A DNA stretch of 64,000 bases from Rhizobium sp. R635 (GTDB taxonomy: Bacteria; Pseudomonadota; Alphaproteobacteria; Rhizobiales; Rhizobiaceae): NCBI RefSeq assembly GCF_002211285.1, contig NZ_LOKX01000001.1, forward strand, positions 62,001 through 126,000, given 5' to 3'. The translations under genes and the position numbers were made by a program. Shown here in pieces: positions 9,320 to 18,306 of the stretch. How positions within the stretch are numbered: position 1 is the stretch's first letter; the number at the start of each line of letters is the position of its first letter. The notes beneath the pieces were generated by a model. That model did no database searches. It was not told where the DNA came from and saw only the letters and a list, made by a program, of their open reading frames with translations.

Positions 9320-11380
9320 TTATCGCCACATCCCACGCATGCGGGCGCCGACATCGATGCGCACCTGCCGCGCCTGCGCCTGAGCGGCGGATTCCGATTT
9401 CACCTGCGGCCAGCTGCAGGCCTCGAAGAACTGAAGCAGCGTCGCCGGGATGAAGCGGCTGCGCGAGGCATAGACGTGCCGGTCGCCCTGGGCGTTCTGC
9501 CCGTAGGTGAAGAAACGTTGCGGCACCACGAGATCGAGCCCATCTCTCGCCCTCGTCATCGCGACGTAGAGCAGGCGGCGTTCCTCCTCGATTTCGGCAG
9601 TGGTGCCGACGGCGAGATCGTTCGGAATGCAGCCGTCGACGACATTCAGCATGAAGACCCTGGTCCATTCCTGGCCCTTGGCCGAATGGATTGTGGAAAG
9701 GATGAGATAGTCCTCATCGAGCAGCGGCACGCCCGCCTGATCGCTCGTCGCATCCGGCGGATCGAGCGTGAGTTCGGTAAGGAAACGCTCACGCGAGGCA
9801 TAACCGCCGGCGATCTGCTCGAGCTGCAACAAATCGGCCTGCCGCGTTGCAGCATCCTCGTGAAGGCGTTCCAGATGCGGCGCGTACCATTGCCGCGCCA
9901 GCTCGATTTCCGCCGGCCAGCCGGCCTTGCCGGATTTCATCTCCTGCAGCATCGAAACGAAGGCGGTCCAATCCTCGCCGGAACGCGGCGGTGCCGGCAT
10001 GGCGGCAAGAGCCGACAGCGGGCTTGCATCCTCGGCCATCAGGTCGAGCGCCTTCTGCGCCGTCGACGGCCCGACGCCCGGCAGGATCTGCATCAGCCGG
10101 AAGCCCGCCACCCGGTCGCGCGGGTTCTGCGCGAAACGAAGGGCGGCCAGCATGTCCTTGACATGCGCGCTGTCGAGAAATTTCAACCCGCCGAACTTGA
10201 CGAAGGGAATGTTGCGCCGGGTCAATTCGACCTCCAGCGGCCCGCTGTGGTGAGAAGCCCGGAACAACACGGCCTGCTGCTTCAGCTTGAGGCCTTCCTC
10301 GCGATTGTCGAGCACCTTGTCGGCGACATAGCGCGCCTGCTCGGCTTCATCCCGCACGGTGACGAGGCGTGGCCGCTCGGATGATTGCCGCTCGGTCCAG
10401 AGGTTCTTGGTGAAGCGCTCCGAGGCGAGATCGATGACGGCGTTGGCCGCCGCCAGGATCGGCTGCGTCGAGCGGTAGTTGCGGTCGAGCGTGACGATAT
10501 TGGCCGCCGGGCTGAAGGCGGCGGGAAAATCGAGGATATTGCGCACCGTCGCGGCACGGAAGGAATAGATCGACTGCGCGTCGTCGCCGACGACGGTCAA
10601 GCCCCGGCCCTCCGGTTTCAGCGCCAGCAGGATCGAGGCCTGCAGCCGGTTGGTATCCTGATATTCGTCGACGAGCACATGGTCGAAACGGCTGCCGATG
10701 TCCTCGGCGATTACGCTCTCGCCGACCATCTGCGCCCAGTAGAGCAGCAGGTCGTCGTAATCGAGCACGTTCTGAGCCTGCTTCGCCTCGACATATCTAG
10801 CGAAAAGCTCGCGCAGCTGTTTCTCCCAGGCCGCGCACCAGGGAAAGGCATCGCGCAGCACGAGGTCGAGCGCGGTTTCCGAATTCACCGCCCTGGAATA
10901 AATGGCAAGGCAGGTGCCTTTGGCCGGAAAGCGGTTTTCCGTCTTCGAGAAGCCGAGGTCGTGCCGGATGAGGTTCATCAGGTCGGCGCTGTCTTCGCGA
11001 TCGTGGATGGTGAAATCGGCATCTAGGCCAATCTGTTGCGCATAATCGCGCAGCAGCCGCGCGCCGATCCCGTGAAAGGTGCCGGACCAGGATAACGCAT
11101 CCGCCATGACGCCGGCATTCGAACCCAGCACGTCGCGGCAGATGCGCTCGACGCGCCGCGCCATCTCGGCCGCCGCCCGGCGCGAGAAGGTCATCAGCAG
11201 GATACGGCGGGGGTCGGCGCCCTTGACGATCAGATGGGCGACCCGATGCGCCAGCGTATTCGTCTTGCCGGAGCCTGCGCCGGCGATGACCAGCAGCGGC
11301 CCGGCAATATGGATGCCGTCGGTGAGCGTGCCGTGTTCCACGGCCATGCGCTGCTGGGGATTGAGCTTTTCGAGGTACAT
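9320..11380 (-). CDS. UvrD/PcrA-like superfamily 1 DNA helicase
   Basis: 686 residues. The N-terminal LNPQQRMAVEHG is the Q motif of UvrD/Rep helicases, followed by Walker A AGAGSGKTNTLAHR (about 34-47), motif Ia MTFSRRAAAEM, Walker B VLVDEYQDTN (about 230-239), VVGDDAQSIYSFR (motif III), LDRNYRST (IV) and the C-terminal motifs STIHSAKGQEW (V) and RRLLYVAMTRAR (VI). It unwinds DNA 3' to 5' in repair or recombination. It is slightly shorter than UvrD (about 720-770) and lacks the long C-terminal tail, so it is probably an accessory paralogue rather than the repair UvrD itself. It converges with the MBL-fold gene (61 bp gap) and starts at ATG 11380. Confidence 0.92.
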   Translation of the reverse strand: MYLEKLNPQQRMAVEHGTLTDGIHIAGPLLVIAGAGSGKTNTLAHRVAHLIVKGADPRRILLMTFSRRAAAEMARRVERICRDVLGSNAGVMADALSWSGTFHGIGARLLRDYAQQIGLDADFTIHDREDSADLMNLIRHDLGFSKTENRFPAKGTCLAIYSRAVNSETALDLVLRDAFPWCAAWEKQLRELFARYVEAKQAQNVLDYDDLLLYWAQMVGESVIAEDIGSRFDHVLVDEYQDTNRLQASILLALKPEGRGLTVVGDDAQSIYSFRAATVRNILDFPAAFSPAANIVTLDRNYRSTQPILAAANAVIDLASERFTKNLWTERQSSERPRLVTVRDEAEQARYVADKVLDNREEGLKLKQQAVLFRASHHSGPLEVELTRRNIPFVKFGGLKFLDSAHVKDMLAALRFAQNPRDRVAGFRLMQILPGVGPSTAQKALDLMAEDASPLSALAAMPAPPRSGEDWTAFVSMLQEMKSGKAGWPAEIELARQWYAPHLERLHEDAATRQADLLQLEQIAGGYASRERFLTELTLDPPDATSDQAGVPLLDEDYLILSTIHSAKGQEWTRVFMLNVVDGCIPNDLAVGTTAEIEEERRLLYVAMTRARDGLDLVVPQRFFTYGQNAQGDRHVYASRSRFIPATLLQFFEACSWPQVKSESAAQAQARQVRIDVGARMRGMWR

Positions 11381-11477
11381 CCAGCCGTCCGGTCGGGCTC
11401 CCGCAGAATCACTGGGGAAAGATTAGATGTTCCTTGAATGTTCGCGATTGCCGCCTCTGTCAAGCGGCGCGACGACC

Positions 11478-11759
11478 TCAATCGGGGAAATCCGGGCCGA
11501 TCACGCGCCGCACCAGTTTCAGGCTGCGATCCGGCTGGAGGATATAGGTTTCTTCCACCCGCTGGCCCGTCCCGTTGTAGAATTGGTGATGGACGGCGCT
11601 GCCGACCGGCGACTTGGTGAGCTTCGTCCGCGGCTGGCCGCCATAGGTGATGCTGCCGGGAATGGGGTCGAGCGGCGGCGTATCGGCCGAGGAGCAGCCG
11701 GCCAGCAATGCTCCGGCAAACAATGCCCCAGAGAAGCGGGCGGGCAGAAGCGCTTTCAT
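11478..11759 (-). CDS. Small outer-membrane lipoprotein of unknown function
   Basis: 93 residues. A basic start, a hydrophobic stretch and the lipobox LLAGCSS (Cys22) mark a lipoprotein signal peptide. The mature part (about 72 residues) is polar, with PIPGSITYGGQPRTKL and ILQPDRSLKLVRRVIGPDF. I do not recognise a family. ATG 11759 was chosen over the ATG at 11768 because AGAGGG lies 9 nt before the former and abuts the latter. It lies upstream of the helicase with a 97-bp gap on the same strand; joint transcription is possible. Confidence 0.7.
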   Translation of the reverse strand: MKALLPARFSGALFAGALLAGCSSADTPPLDPIPGSITYGGQPRTKLTKSPVGSAVHHQFYNGTGQRVEETYILQPDRSLKLVRRVIGPDFPD

Positions 11760-11864
11760 CGTCGTCATCCCTCTTCGATTGCTACAAATATGGAAACTGC
11801 CGCGGCTCCCGCCAAGGGCCGCAGCATTGCTGTCTGCGGCTATATCGCTCGCGCGCCGGAGAAG

Positions 11865-11890
11865 GGAACCAAAACGCCGCCTGAGGTGTT
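11865..11890 (+). promoter_or_regulatory. Possible EcfG-type promoter for the small exported protein at 11922
   Basis: GGAAC-N17-TGTT, one mismatch from the general-stress EcfG/RpoE2 consensus GGAAC-N16/17-CGTT. The -10 element ends 31 bp before the ATG at 11922. Confidence 0.35.
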
Positions 11891-11921
11891 GACATGCCGG
11901 ATCGAAACGCTGGAGACCATC

Positions 11922-12188
11922 ATGCAGTTGCTTCTTCGCCTCTGGGCAACGACCCTGATATTGGGTTGCGGCGTCTTTGCAGGCTCCGCCTACGCCTCGC
12001 TGGAAACGGCCGGCACGGACTATTCGGCTCTGCCGAAGGACCAGATCGCCCTCAACGACTATACCGGCACGGCCGCCTGTGAGCCGGTAGAGCCTCACTA
12101 TCTTCCCTCTTTCATCCGCACGGCGGACGGTACGATCATCGGTGTCGGTTATGTCGAGGTGGAAAGTGAAGGCGGCTCGGCCTGCTGA
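11922..12188 (+). CDS. Small exported protein of unknown function
   Basis: 88 residues. Residues 1-24 form a Sec signal peptide (basic-free start, hydrophobic LLLRLWATTLILGCGVFAG, then SAYAS as a likely cleavage region). The mature part of about 64 residues has one Cys mid-way (TAACEP) and a Cys as the last residue, which could form a disulfide in the periplasm. No known family is recognised. GGAGA sits 6 nt upstream of ATG 11922. The gene is divergent from the lipoprotein gene at 11759, with a possible EcfG promoter between, so a stress role is conceivable. Confidence 0.65.
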   Translation: MQLLLRLWATTLILGCGVFAGSAYASLETAGTDYSALPKDQIALNDYTGTAACEPVEPHYLPSFIRTADGTIIGVGYVEVESEGGSAC

Positions 12189-12413
12189 GCATATGGGCCT
12201 GCTCGGACGAGGCTCGCCTGCGTTCCCGCAGAGGTAACGAGCCTCTGACCATCATCATGATGGCTGGACGTCTTCTATTGAAGCCATTGCACCGGACGCA
12301 ACGCCTCTTGCGCCAAAACCCGGCACAAATTCGATGCAGGGTTAAGTGAAAATCAACGCATCGTATCGTTCCGGCACGCTTTATCGGCAAGGAGCCGAAA
12401 TTTCATCAAGCCA

Positions 12414-12656
12414 CTAATGCAGCTTCAGCTTCGCCTCTTCGGCCGCCGCCAGGAATTCGGCTCTCGCCTCTTCCACGCTCTTGCGCCCGTCGAGCGCTGC
12501 CCGGCAGGTGCTGCGGGCCTTGATGTAACGAAGCCCGCGCGAACTCGGCCAGAGATCCGCCAGGCATTTCAGCGCATCGAACGGCCCGTTGACCGTGCGC
12601 TGGTCAGCGCCTTCGAAACCGACCGTGACCGGACTGTTCCATCGTTCAGTTGCCAT
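12414..12656 (-). CDS. DUF982 family small protein
   Basis: 80 residues from ATG 12656 (TGGAGGAG upstream). The core VTVGFEGADQRTVNGPFDAL, then CLADLW and RAALDGRKSVEEARAEFLAAA, matches the DUF982 pattern, a family of small cytosolic proteins much expanded in Rhizobiaceae and without established function. An in-frame ATG at 12698 would add 14 residues but has no better start signal. It is monocistronic and lies at the edge of the AT-rich stretch that precedes the tRNA-Thr. Confidence 0.8.
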   Translation of the reverse strand: MATERWNSPVTVGFEGADQRTVNGPFDALKCLADLWPSSRGLRYIKARSTCRAALDGRKSVEEARAEFLAAAEEAKLKLH

Positions 12657-12966
12657 CGATGCTCCTCCAGGGTTTTCGACAGAAACAGTGTGCAACATCT
12701 CCTTATTCCTCCGGGAGACGCCGCCATAACGGGCATTCTAGCGTGATTTTTGTTAGCAACAATGGTGAATCGTTCGTTGCTGATGAGGCGAAATGTCAGC
12801 TTGCGCACACATGCACGCCAAGAGGAATTTTATCAATCGCAAATAAATTGTATGGCGCCGGGCATCAATTGTATCCAACGATGTTTCAACTTTCCCGCAT
12901 GGGAGTCTACTAATATTTAGTCTTCGCGAGTACAATCCTTTGCCTACTAACGATGGAAGCGGACAA
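12657..12966. other. AT-rich intergenic stretch with paired AATTGTAT repeats
   Basis: This 310-bp gap is clearly lower in GC than its surroundings. It holds two direct copies of AATTGTAT (12846-12853 and 12867-12874), spaced 21 bp or two helical turns, about 100 bp before the next start codon. Nothing else coding is supported. Confidence 0.4.
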
Positions 12967-13866
12967 ATGGGGCAATTTCGATTGTTGGTCGCCGGCATTG
13001 CGCTGTTTCTATTGGCTATCGCCGCTATGGTTCTCGGGAAAGATTTAGGGCTTTCTATCGGATGGATAGCGCTCGCTGGAGCATTGCTCTTCGCAGCTCC
13101 AGAGTTGAAGTCAGTTAAGCTCGATATGAAAGGGTTCGAGTTGCGACCGAACTATCATAGGCCGATTCCGATCAAAACGCCTTCTTCGAGAACCGAAAGT
13201 AAGTCTAAAAGCTTGCCTTCACGTCAAGGTGGCTTGGATCATTCGATCAGCGGCGCGCCAACGAATCCGAAATTACGAACAGATGAAATTCGGTTGAGCT
13301 TTAGACCGTCTACGATTCTGGACGTTGGTCAGATGCCTCTTTTCCTTCTTTTTGGTACTGTAGCGGGGATTATAAGCGCGACGATTTATCTTCTGGATAC
13401 AACCTCGCCATATTATATAATTTTAAGCCCAATTGTGTTCTCCATCTGTTTTTCAATGGCGTTCGCAGTGGCGGGCCAGCTATTTTCGTGGAGAAGTGTT
13501 CTCTTTTTTCTTGTGGGCCTGGACGCACACTTGATGGCAGCCTTGACATTCTCTCCGCTTGTTTGGGTTGAACCTTCTTACTATTGGGCAAAGTTAATAT
13601 TTTTTCTCTGTCCACTAGCATTTGGTGCTACGCTGGTGGCCGGTAGCGGTATCATTGAGCGCCGTCTCCGAAACTGGAAGCCAATCTTGGCAGTTGGCAT
13701 TTTTAGCTTTCTTGTTTTCCGACTTTTCAACTACATCGCCAACGCTGCTTTTGATTTTGATGAGAAAGGCCATTTTACTGTTGTCGTCGGGTTTTTGCTC
13801 ATTTACGGGCTCGTCGCAGCGGCCGTCGGCTATTTCCTTAAGCGCACTACTGTGGCGGGACCGTAG
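12967..13866 (+). CDS. Orphan multi-pass membrane protein in an AT-rich islet
   Basis: 299 residues from ATG 12967; the frame reaches back to a TTG at 12940. Two N-terminal membrane helices (about residues 5-50) are followed by a polar stretch of about 75 residues with many Ser/Lys, then roughly six more helices to the C-terminus, which ends in KRTTVAGP. No family is recognised. Codon use is far more AT-rich than in neighbouring genes (many TTT, ATT, CTT and AAT codons), and the gene lies beside the 3' side of a tRNA-Thr gene. Both suggest horizontal acquisition, although no integrase is present. The function is unknown. Confidence 0.6.
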   Translation: MGQFRLLVAGIALFLLAIAAMVLGKDLGLSIGWIALAGALLFAAPELKSVKLDMKGFELRPNYHRPIPIKTPSSRTESKSKSLPSRQGGLDHSISGAPTNPKLRTDEIRLSFRPSTILDVGQMPLFLLFGTVAGIISATIYLLDTTSPYYIILSPIVFSICFSMAFAVAGQLFSWRSVLFFLVGLDAHLMAALTFSPLVWVEPSYYWAKLIFFLCPLAFGATLVAGSGIIERRLRNWKPILAVGIFSFLVFRLFNYIANAAFDFDEKGHFTVVVGFLLIYGLVAAAVGYFLKRTTVAGP

Positions 13867-14013
13867 CCGCTGCGGTCAAAAAAGGGACTTCTAGCTGGAC
13901 TTCGAGGGCACTGGCCCGATAAATGCGCGGCCGGTTCTGCGTTTTCGTGCTGGGTTGCGCAGGGAATAAGAGCGTGTGCCCTGCCATATCGTACTGATTT
14001 CTTTGGGAAAAAC

Positions 14014-14088
14014 TGGTGCTGCCGAGTGGGATTGAACCACCGACCTCACCCTTACCAAGGGTGTGCTCTACCACTGAGCTACGGCAGC
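14014..14088 (-). tRNA. tRNA-Thr (GGT anticodon)
   Basis: The minus strand gives a full cloverleaf of 75 nt. The acceptor stem is GCTGCCG / CGGCAGC followed by ACCA, the D-arm is AGCTCAGTGGTAGAGC, the anticodon stem CCCTT/AAGGG holds the GGT anticodon, and the T-arm is GGTTCAATCCC-like. The CCA end is encoded. Its 3' end faces the AT-rich islet. Confidence 0.96.
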
Positions 14089-14242
14089 AGGACCAGGACC
14101 CGTGGAGCCGGGCGGCTCAATTGCGGGAACGGGGCGGCTATTGCCACAGCTTGACGACAAGCGCAAGCCGCAAATTCCAACTTCGCGTGGATTGAGAGGC
14201 AAGGGACTTTTGGATCGGCGCGAATTCGGCTAATCCTGGTGC

Positions 14243-14437
14243 ATGAACGAAAAGACCGAAACCGGCCAGAAGAGCCGCAAAGAGGCCCTCGAGGCGCAGG
14301 CGAAACTGCGCCGCGAGCGCGCCGCCGAAAAGCTTCGGGAAAATCTGGGGCGGCGCAAACAGCAGGTGCGCGCCCGCCGTTCCGGCCAGGCCGACGAGAC
14401 AAATGGGCTGCCCGCCGCAAAAATGGACGAATCGTAA
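14243..14437 (+). CDS. Small highly charged protein upstream of murA
   Basis: 64 residues, very rich in Arg, Lys, Glu and Gln, with a predicted long helix (residues 8-45, for example ALEAQAKLRRERAAEKLREN). No membrane segment or signal is seen. I believe similar short proteins precede murA in related rhizobia, but this is from memory and the function is unknown. The ribosome binding site is weak, and an alternative GTG start in another frame at 14239 looks like a shadow. It is 106 bp before murA in the same direction. Confidence 0.55.
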   Translation: MNEKTETGQKSRKEALEAQAKLRRERAAEKLRENLGRRKQQVRARRSGQADETNGLPAAKMDES

Positions 14438-14543
14438 TGTTCCGTCCGTCGCGAATTGAAGCGTCTCAAGAAATCCCCTAAACACTCCACTCCTTCTTTC
14501 AAGGCAGAACTTTCAGAAAGGCGGGCGCGGCCCGTAAGCGCAC

Positions 14544-15836
14544 ATGGATCGTATCAGAATTGTCGGCGGTAATGAGCTGAATGGCATCATCCCGATTTCC
14601 GGCGCCAAGAATGCCGCACTGCCGCTGATGATCGCCTCGCTTCTGACCAGCGATACGCTGACGCTCGAAAACGTGCCGCATCTGGCCGATGTCGAGCTGC
14701 TGATGCGCATCCTTGGCAATCATGGCGTCGACGTCGCCGTCAACGGCCGCCGCGAGCGCCAGGAGGATTCCTACGCCCGCACGATCCATTTCACCTGCCG
14801 CACTATCGTCGATACCACGGCTTCCTATGAACTGGTCTCGAAGATGCGCGCCTCCTTCTGGGTCATCGGGCCGCTGCTCGCGCGCGAAGGCCATTGCCGC
14901 GTGTCGCTGCCGGGCGGCTGCGCCATCGGCACGCGTCCGGTCGATCTCTTCATCGAAGGCCTGACGGCGCTCGGCGCGAGCATGGAGATCGAAGCCGGTT
15001 ATATCAACGCCAAGGCGCCCGCCGGCGGCCTGATCGGCGCGCGCTACACCTTCCCGAAGGTTTCCGTCGGCGCCACCCATGTGATGATGATGGCCGCGAC
15101 GCTTGCCCGCGGCACGACCGTCATCGGCAACGCCGCCCGCGAGCCCGAGGTCGTCGACCTCGCCAACTGCCTGAATGCCATGGGCGCCAAGATATCGGGC
15201 GCGGGGACTGCGACCATCACCATCGAAGGCGTCACCTCGCTCTCCGGCGCCCGCCACCGCGTCCTGCCGGACCGCATCGAGACCGGCACCTACGCGATGG
15301 CCGTCGCCATGGCCGGCGGCGACGTCGTGCTCGAAAATACCGATGTGGCGCTGCTCGAAACGGCGCTGGAAACGCTCCGCCGCGCCGGCGCGGACATCTC
15401 CGCGACCAATAACGGCATGCGCATCAAGCGCAACGGCGCCGGCATCAAGCCGGTCGATATCGTCACCGATCCCTTCCCGGGCTTCCCCACGGATCTGCAG
15501 GCGCAGTTCATGGCGCTGATGACCCGCTCCTCGGGCATTTCGCATGTCACCGAGACCATCTTCGAAAACCGTTTCATGCACGTGCAGGAGCTTGCCCGCC
15601 TCGGCGCCAGGATCTCGCTCTCCGGCCAGACGGCGAAGATCGAGGGTGTCCAGCGCCTGCGCGGCGCCCCTGTCATGGCGACCGATCTGCGCGCCTCCGT
15701 TTCGCTCGTCATCGCCGGCCTTGCCGCCGAGGGCGAAACCACCGTCTCGCGCGTCTACCACCTCGACCGCGGTTTCGAGCGGCTCGAGGAGAAGCTGACC
15801 CGCTGCGGCGCCGTCGTCGAGCGCATCAGCGAGTAA
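14544..15836 (+). CDS. murA: UDP-N-acetylglucosamine 1-carboxyvinyltransferase
   Basis: 430 residues, the normal MurA length. The N-terminal [20 protein letters not shown] contains the conserved SGAKNA with the substrate-binding Lys and Asn. The catalytic cysteine is Cys126 in [15 protein letters not shown], so the enzyme should be fosfomycin-sensitive. It transfers enolpyruvate from PEP to UDP-GlcNAc, the first committed step of peptidoglycan synthesis, in the cytosol. It heads the conserved rhizobial block with DUF2948, hisD and downstream genes. A mosaic repeat of 110 bp lies between it and the next gene, so separate expression is possible. Confidence 0.98.
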   Translation: MDRIRIVGGNELNGIIPISGAKNAALPLMIASLLTSDTLTLENVPHLADVELLMRILGNHGVDVAVNGRRERQEDSYARTIHFTCRTIVDTTASYELVSKMRASFWVIGPLLAREGHCRVSLPGGCAIGTRPVDLFIEGLTALGASMEIEAGYINAKAPAGGLIGARYTFPKVSVGATHVMMMAATLARGTTVIGNAAREPEVVDLANCLNAMGAKISGAGTATITIEGVTSLSGARHRVLPDRIETGTYAMAVAMAGGDVVLENTDVALLETALETLRRAGADISATNNGMRIKRNGAGIKPVDIVTDPFPGFPTDLQAQFMALMTRSSGISHVTETIFENRFMHVQELARLGARISLSGQTAKIEGVQRLRGAPVMATDLRASVSLVIAGLAAEGETTVSRVYHLDRGFERLEEKLTRCGAVVERISE

Positions 15837-15915
15837 GCGGCCTTCATCCCGGTTGCGTAATTGATCGCAGCATCTTATTTCCCTTGTCTGACGCATCGCC
15901 ATTTCGGCGGTGCCA

Positions 15916-16025
15916 GAACAGGATGTTTCCAGGCCGGGTGGGCCTGGAATCCGAATCCTGTTCTAAATGATTGGTAAGAGCATGATGTTGTCCGAAAACC
16001 GCTCACACTTTTCGGCATCATGCTC
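15916..16025. repeat. RIME-type double-palindrome element (110 bp)
   Basis: Two adjacent 48-bp palindromes. The first (15916-15963) has arms GAACAGGAT / ATCCTGTTC with a nested TCCAGGCC / GGCCTGGA. The second (15978-16025) has arms GAGCATGATG / CATCATGCTC and an inner CCGAAAA / TTTTCGG. Size and two-palindrome layout match Rhizobium intergenic mosaic elements. It fills most of the murA-DUF2948 gap, ending 15 bp before the next ATG. A second copy of the right half lies at 50593. Confidence 0.8.
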
Positions 16026-16040
16026 CGGGGATGAGGCCGA

Positions 16041-16472
16041 ATGACCGACCTGAAGCTTGTTGCGCTCGATGACGAGGACCTCGCGATCATTTCCGCGCAT
16101 GTGCAGGACAGTGTCTTCAAGGTCGGCGATATCGACTGGTCGCCGCGTGACGCGCAGTTCGCCCTTGCCGCCAATCGTTTCGTCTGGGAAGGTGCCGAGC
16201 GCAAGCGCAAGGGTTTCGAGCGCCGCCGGGCTGCCTTGGTCTTCAAGCGCGTGCTTGCCGTCCGTTCGCTCGGCATCGATCGCGGCAAGCGCGACGAGGT
16301 GCTTTCGCTGCTTGCGCTGCGCTTCGAAAAGAAGGGCGAGGGGCCTGACGGTACGATCGAGCTGTCGCTGTCGGGCACGGCCTCGATCGCGCTCGATGTC
16401 GAATGCATCGAGGTCCAGATGGCCGATATCGGCGGCGCCTGGGCGGCGACGTCGAAGCCTCGCCATCCCTGA
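16041..16472 (+). CDS. DUF2948 family protein
   Basis: 143 residues beginning LKLVALDDEDLAIISAHVQD, with a central RRRAALVFKRVLAVR and a C-terminal IALDVECIEVQMADIGGAWA, the pattern of DUF2948. This family occurs in alphaproteobacteria almost always between murA and hisD, as here. It is cytosolic with no known activity. ATG 16041 lies 15 bp past the mosaic element, which supplies the upstream sequence. It is followed by hisD after 57 bp. Confidence 0.85.
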   Translation: MTDLKLVALDDEDLAIISAHVQDSVFKVGDIDWSPRDAQFALAANRFVWEGAERKRKGFERRRAALVFKRVLAVRSLGIDRGKRDEVLSLLALRFEKKGEGPDGTIELSLSGTASIALDVECIEVQMADIGGAWAATSKPRHP

Positions 16473-16529
16473 AATACTGGCGCCTGACGTTTGAACATCG
16501 CGATTTCGAGTTGAGAAGGAATATCGGTC

Positions 16530-17828
16530 TTGGCAATCTGGCTGGATCACGCATCGGAAGGTTTCGAGCAGCATTTTGCCGCCTTTCTGACGACGAAGCG
16601 CGAAGTTTCCGAAGACGTGAATACCGTCGTGCGCGCCATCATCGATGATGTCAGGGCGCGGGGCGATGTGGCGCTCGCCGAATATTCTCTGAAATTCGAC
16701 GGCATCGACTTCGCAAAAGTCCCGATGCGCGTCACGCCGGAAGAGTTCGACGCGGCGATCGATGCGGTGCCTGCCGAAGTGCTGGGCGCGCTGAAGCTTG
16801 CGGCGCTTCGCATCGAATCCCACCATCGCCGGCAATTGCCGAAGGACGATATCTACGAGGACGACATGGGCGTCGGCCTCGGCTCGCGCTGGACGGCGAT
16901 CGAGGCCGTCGGCCTCTATGTTCCCGGCGGCACCGCGAGTTATCCGAGCTCGGTGCTGATGAATGCGGTGCCGGCCAAGGTCGCCGGCGTCGAGCGCATC
17001 GTCATTGCCGTTCCCGCCACCGGCGGCGCCGTCAACCCGGCGGTTCTGGCTGCCGCCAAACTCGTGGGTGTGACCGAGATCTATCGTGTCGGTGGCGCCC
17101 AGGCGATCGCGGCTCTTGCCTATGGCACCGAGACGATCACACCGGTCGCCAAGATCACCGGCCCCGGCAATGCCTATGTCGCCGCCGCCAAGCGCCACGT
17201 CTTCGGCACCGTCGGCATCGACATGATCGCCGGCCCCTCCGAAGTGCTCGTCATCGCCGACAAGGACAACAATCCCGATTGGATCGCCGCCGACCTCCTG
17301 GCCCAGGCCGAGCACGATGTCAGCGCCCAGGCGATCCTCATCACCGACGATGCCGAATTCGGCAAGGCGGTGGAACAGGCGGTCGAACGCCAGTTGAAGA
17401 CGCTCAATCGCGCCGAGACGGCCGCGACGAGCTGGCGCGATTTCGGCGCGGTCATCCTCGTTTCCGATTTGAAACAGGCCGTCCCGCTGGCAAACCGCAT
17501 TGCCGCCGAACATCTGGAGCTTGCGGTCGCCGATCCGGACCGGCTGCTCGACGGCATCCGCAATGCCGGCGCGATCTTCATCGGCGCTCATACGCCCGAA
17601 GTGATCGGCGATTATGTCGGCGGTTCGAACCATGTGCTGCCGACGGCGCGCTCGGCGCGCTTCTCGTCGGGCCTGTCAGTGCTCGATTTCGTCAAGCGCA
17701 CCTCGATCCTGCGCCTCGGCCCGCAGCAACTGCGGGACCTCGGCCCGGCGGCGATCGCGCTGGCCGTCTCCGAAGGCCTCGATGCCCATGCGCGGTCGGT
17801 TGCGATCCGCCTCAACCTCGAAAGGTGA
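16530..17828 (+). CDS. hisD: Histidinol dehydrogenase
   Basis: 432 residues, typical of HisD. Motifs include [20 protein letters not shown] (about 130-149), [14 protein letters not shown] (about 209-222), [14 protein letters not shown] (about 231-244) and AEHLELAV, which hold the zinc and catalytic residues (the Glu-His of AEHLE and the conserved Gln/His at QAEHD). It oxidises L-histidinol to histidine in two NAD-dependent steps. The start is TTG at 16530 with AAGGA 9 nt upstream; no ATG is suitably placed, so an unusual TTG start is favoured. It is 4 bp ahead of the UPF0262 gene, hence one operon. Confidence 0.97.
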   Translation: MAIWLDHASEGFEQHFAAFLTTKREVSEDVNTVVRAIIDDVRARGDVALAEYSLKFDGIDFAKVPMRVTPEEFDAAIDAVPAEVLGALKLAALRIESHHRRQLPKDDIYEDDMGVGLGSRWTAIEAVGLYVPGGTASYPSSVLMNAVPAKVAGVERIVIAVPATGGAVNPAVLAAAKLVGVTEIYRVGGAQAIAALAYGTETITPVAKITGPGNAYVAAAKRHVFGTVGIDMIAGPSEVLVIADKDNNPDWIAADLLAQAEHDVSAQAILITDDAEFGKAVEQAVERQLKTLNRAETAATSWRDFGAVILVSDLKQAVPLANRIAAEHLELAVADPDRLLDGIRNAGAIFIGAHTPEVIGDYVGGSNHVLPTARSARFSSGLSVLDFVKRTSILRLGPQQLRDLGPAAIALAVSEGLDAHARSVAIRLNLER

Positions 17829-17832
17829 GGGC

Positions 17833-18306
17833 ATGGCGAAGGGCGATTTCCGGCTTTGCGACGTCGTCCTGGACGATACGATCGGCCGTTCGACGCCGGA
17901 TGTCGAGCATGAACGCGCCGTCGCCATCTTCGACCTGATCGAGGAGAACAGCTTTGCGCCGCTCGGCCATGCCGGCGGACCCTACCGGCTGAACATCTCG
18001 CTGGCCGATTCGAAGCTGGTTTTCGCCATCACCACCGAAGAGGGCGGCGCGGTCGCCACCCATATCCTGTCGCTGACGCCCTTCCGGCGCATCGTCAAGG
18101 ACTACTTCATGATCTGCGAGAGCTATTACGAAGCGATCCGTTCGGCCACGCCGAGCCGCATCGAGGCGATCGACATGGGCCGGCGCGGCATCCACAATGA
18201 AGGTTCGCAGACGCTGAAGGACAGGCTGGCCGGCAAGATCGAGGTCGATTTCGACACCGCCCGGCGGCTTTTCACGCTGGTCTGCGTGCTCTACTGGCGC
18301 GGATGA
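17833..18306 (+). CDS. UPF0262 family protein
   Basis: 157 residues beginning [20 protein letters not shown], with [32 protein letters not shown] and [15 protein letters not shown], the signature of UPF0262. The family is conserved next to hisD across Rhizobiales and has no assigned reaction. Start ATG 17833 has GGTGAGGG 5 nt before it and lies 4 bp after hisD. Its stop overlaps the next start by 4 nt (ATGA), which indicates translational coupling with the phosphatase gene. Confidence 0.88.
   Translation: MAKGDFRLCDVVLDDTIGRSTPDVEHERAVAIFDLIEENSFAPLGHAGGPYRLNISLADSKLVFAITTEEGGAVATHILSLTPFRRIVKDYFMICESYYEAIRSATPSRIEAIDMGRRGIHNEGSQTLKDRLAGKIEVDFDTARRLFTLVCVLYWRG

Noticed and set aside
12657..14013. 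Genomic island with an integrase
   Set aside because: No integrase, transposase or tRNA-end repeat was found. Only composition and position suggest transfer.
13847..14074. Minus-strand frame of 75 codons over tRNA-Thr
   Set aside because: The product starts within the tRNA and reads VGGSIPLGST, a well-known artefact of translated tRNA sequence.
14499..15902. Minus-strand open frame of 467 codons over murA
   Set aside because: Antisense shadow of murA, with no recognisable domain and an acidic/basic repeat composition.
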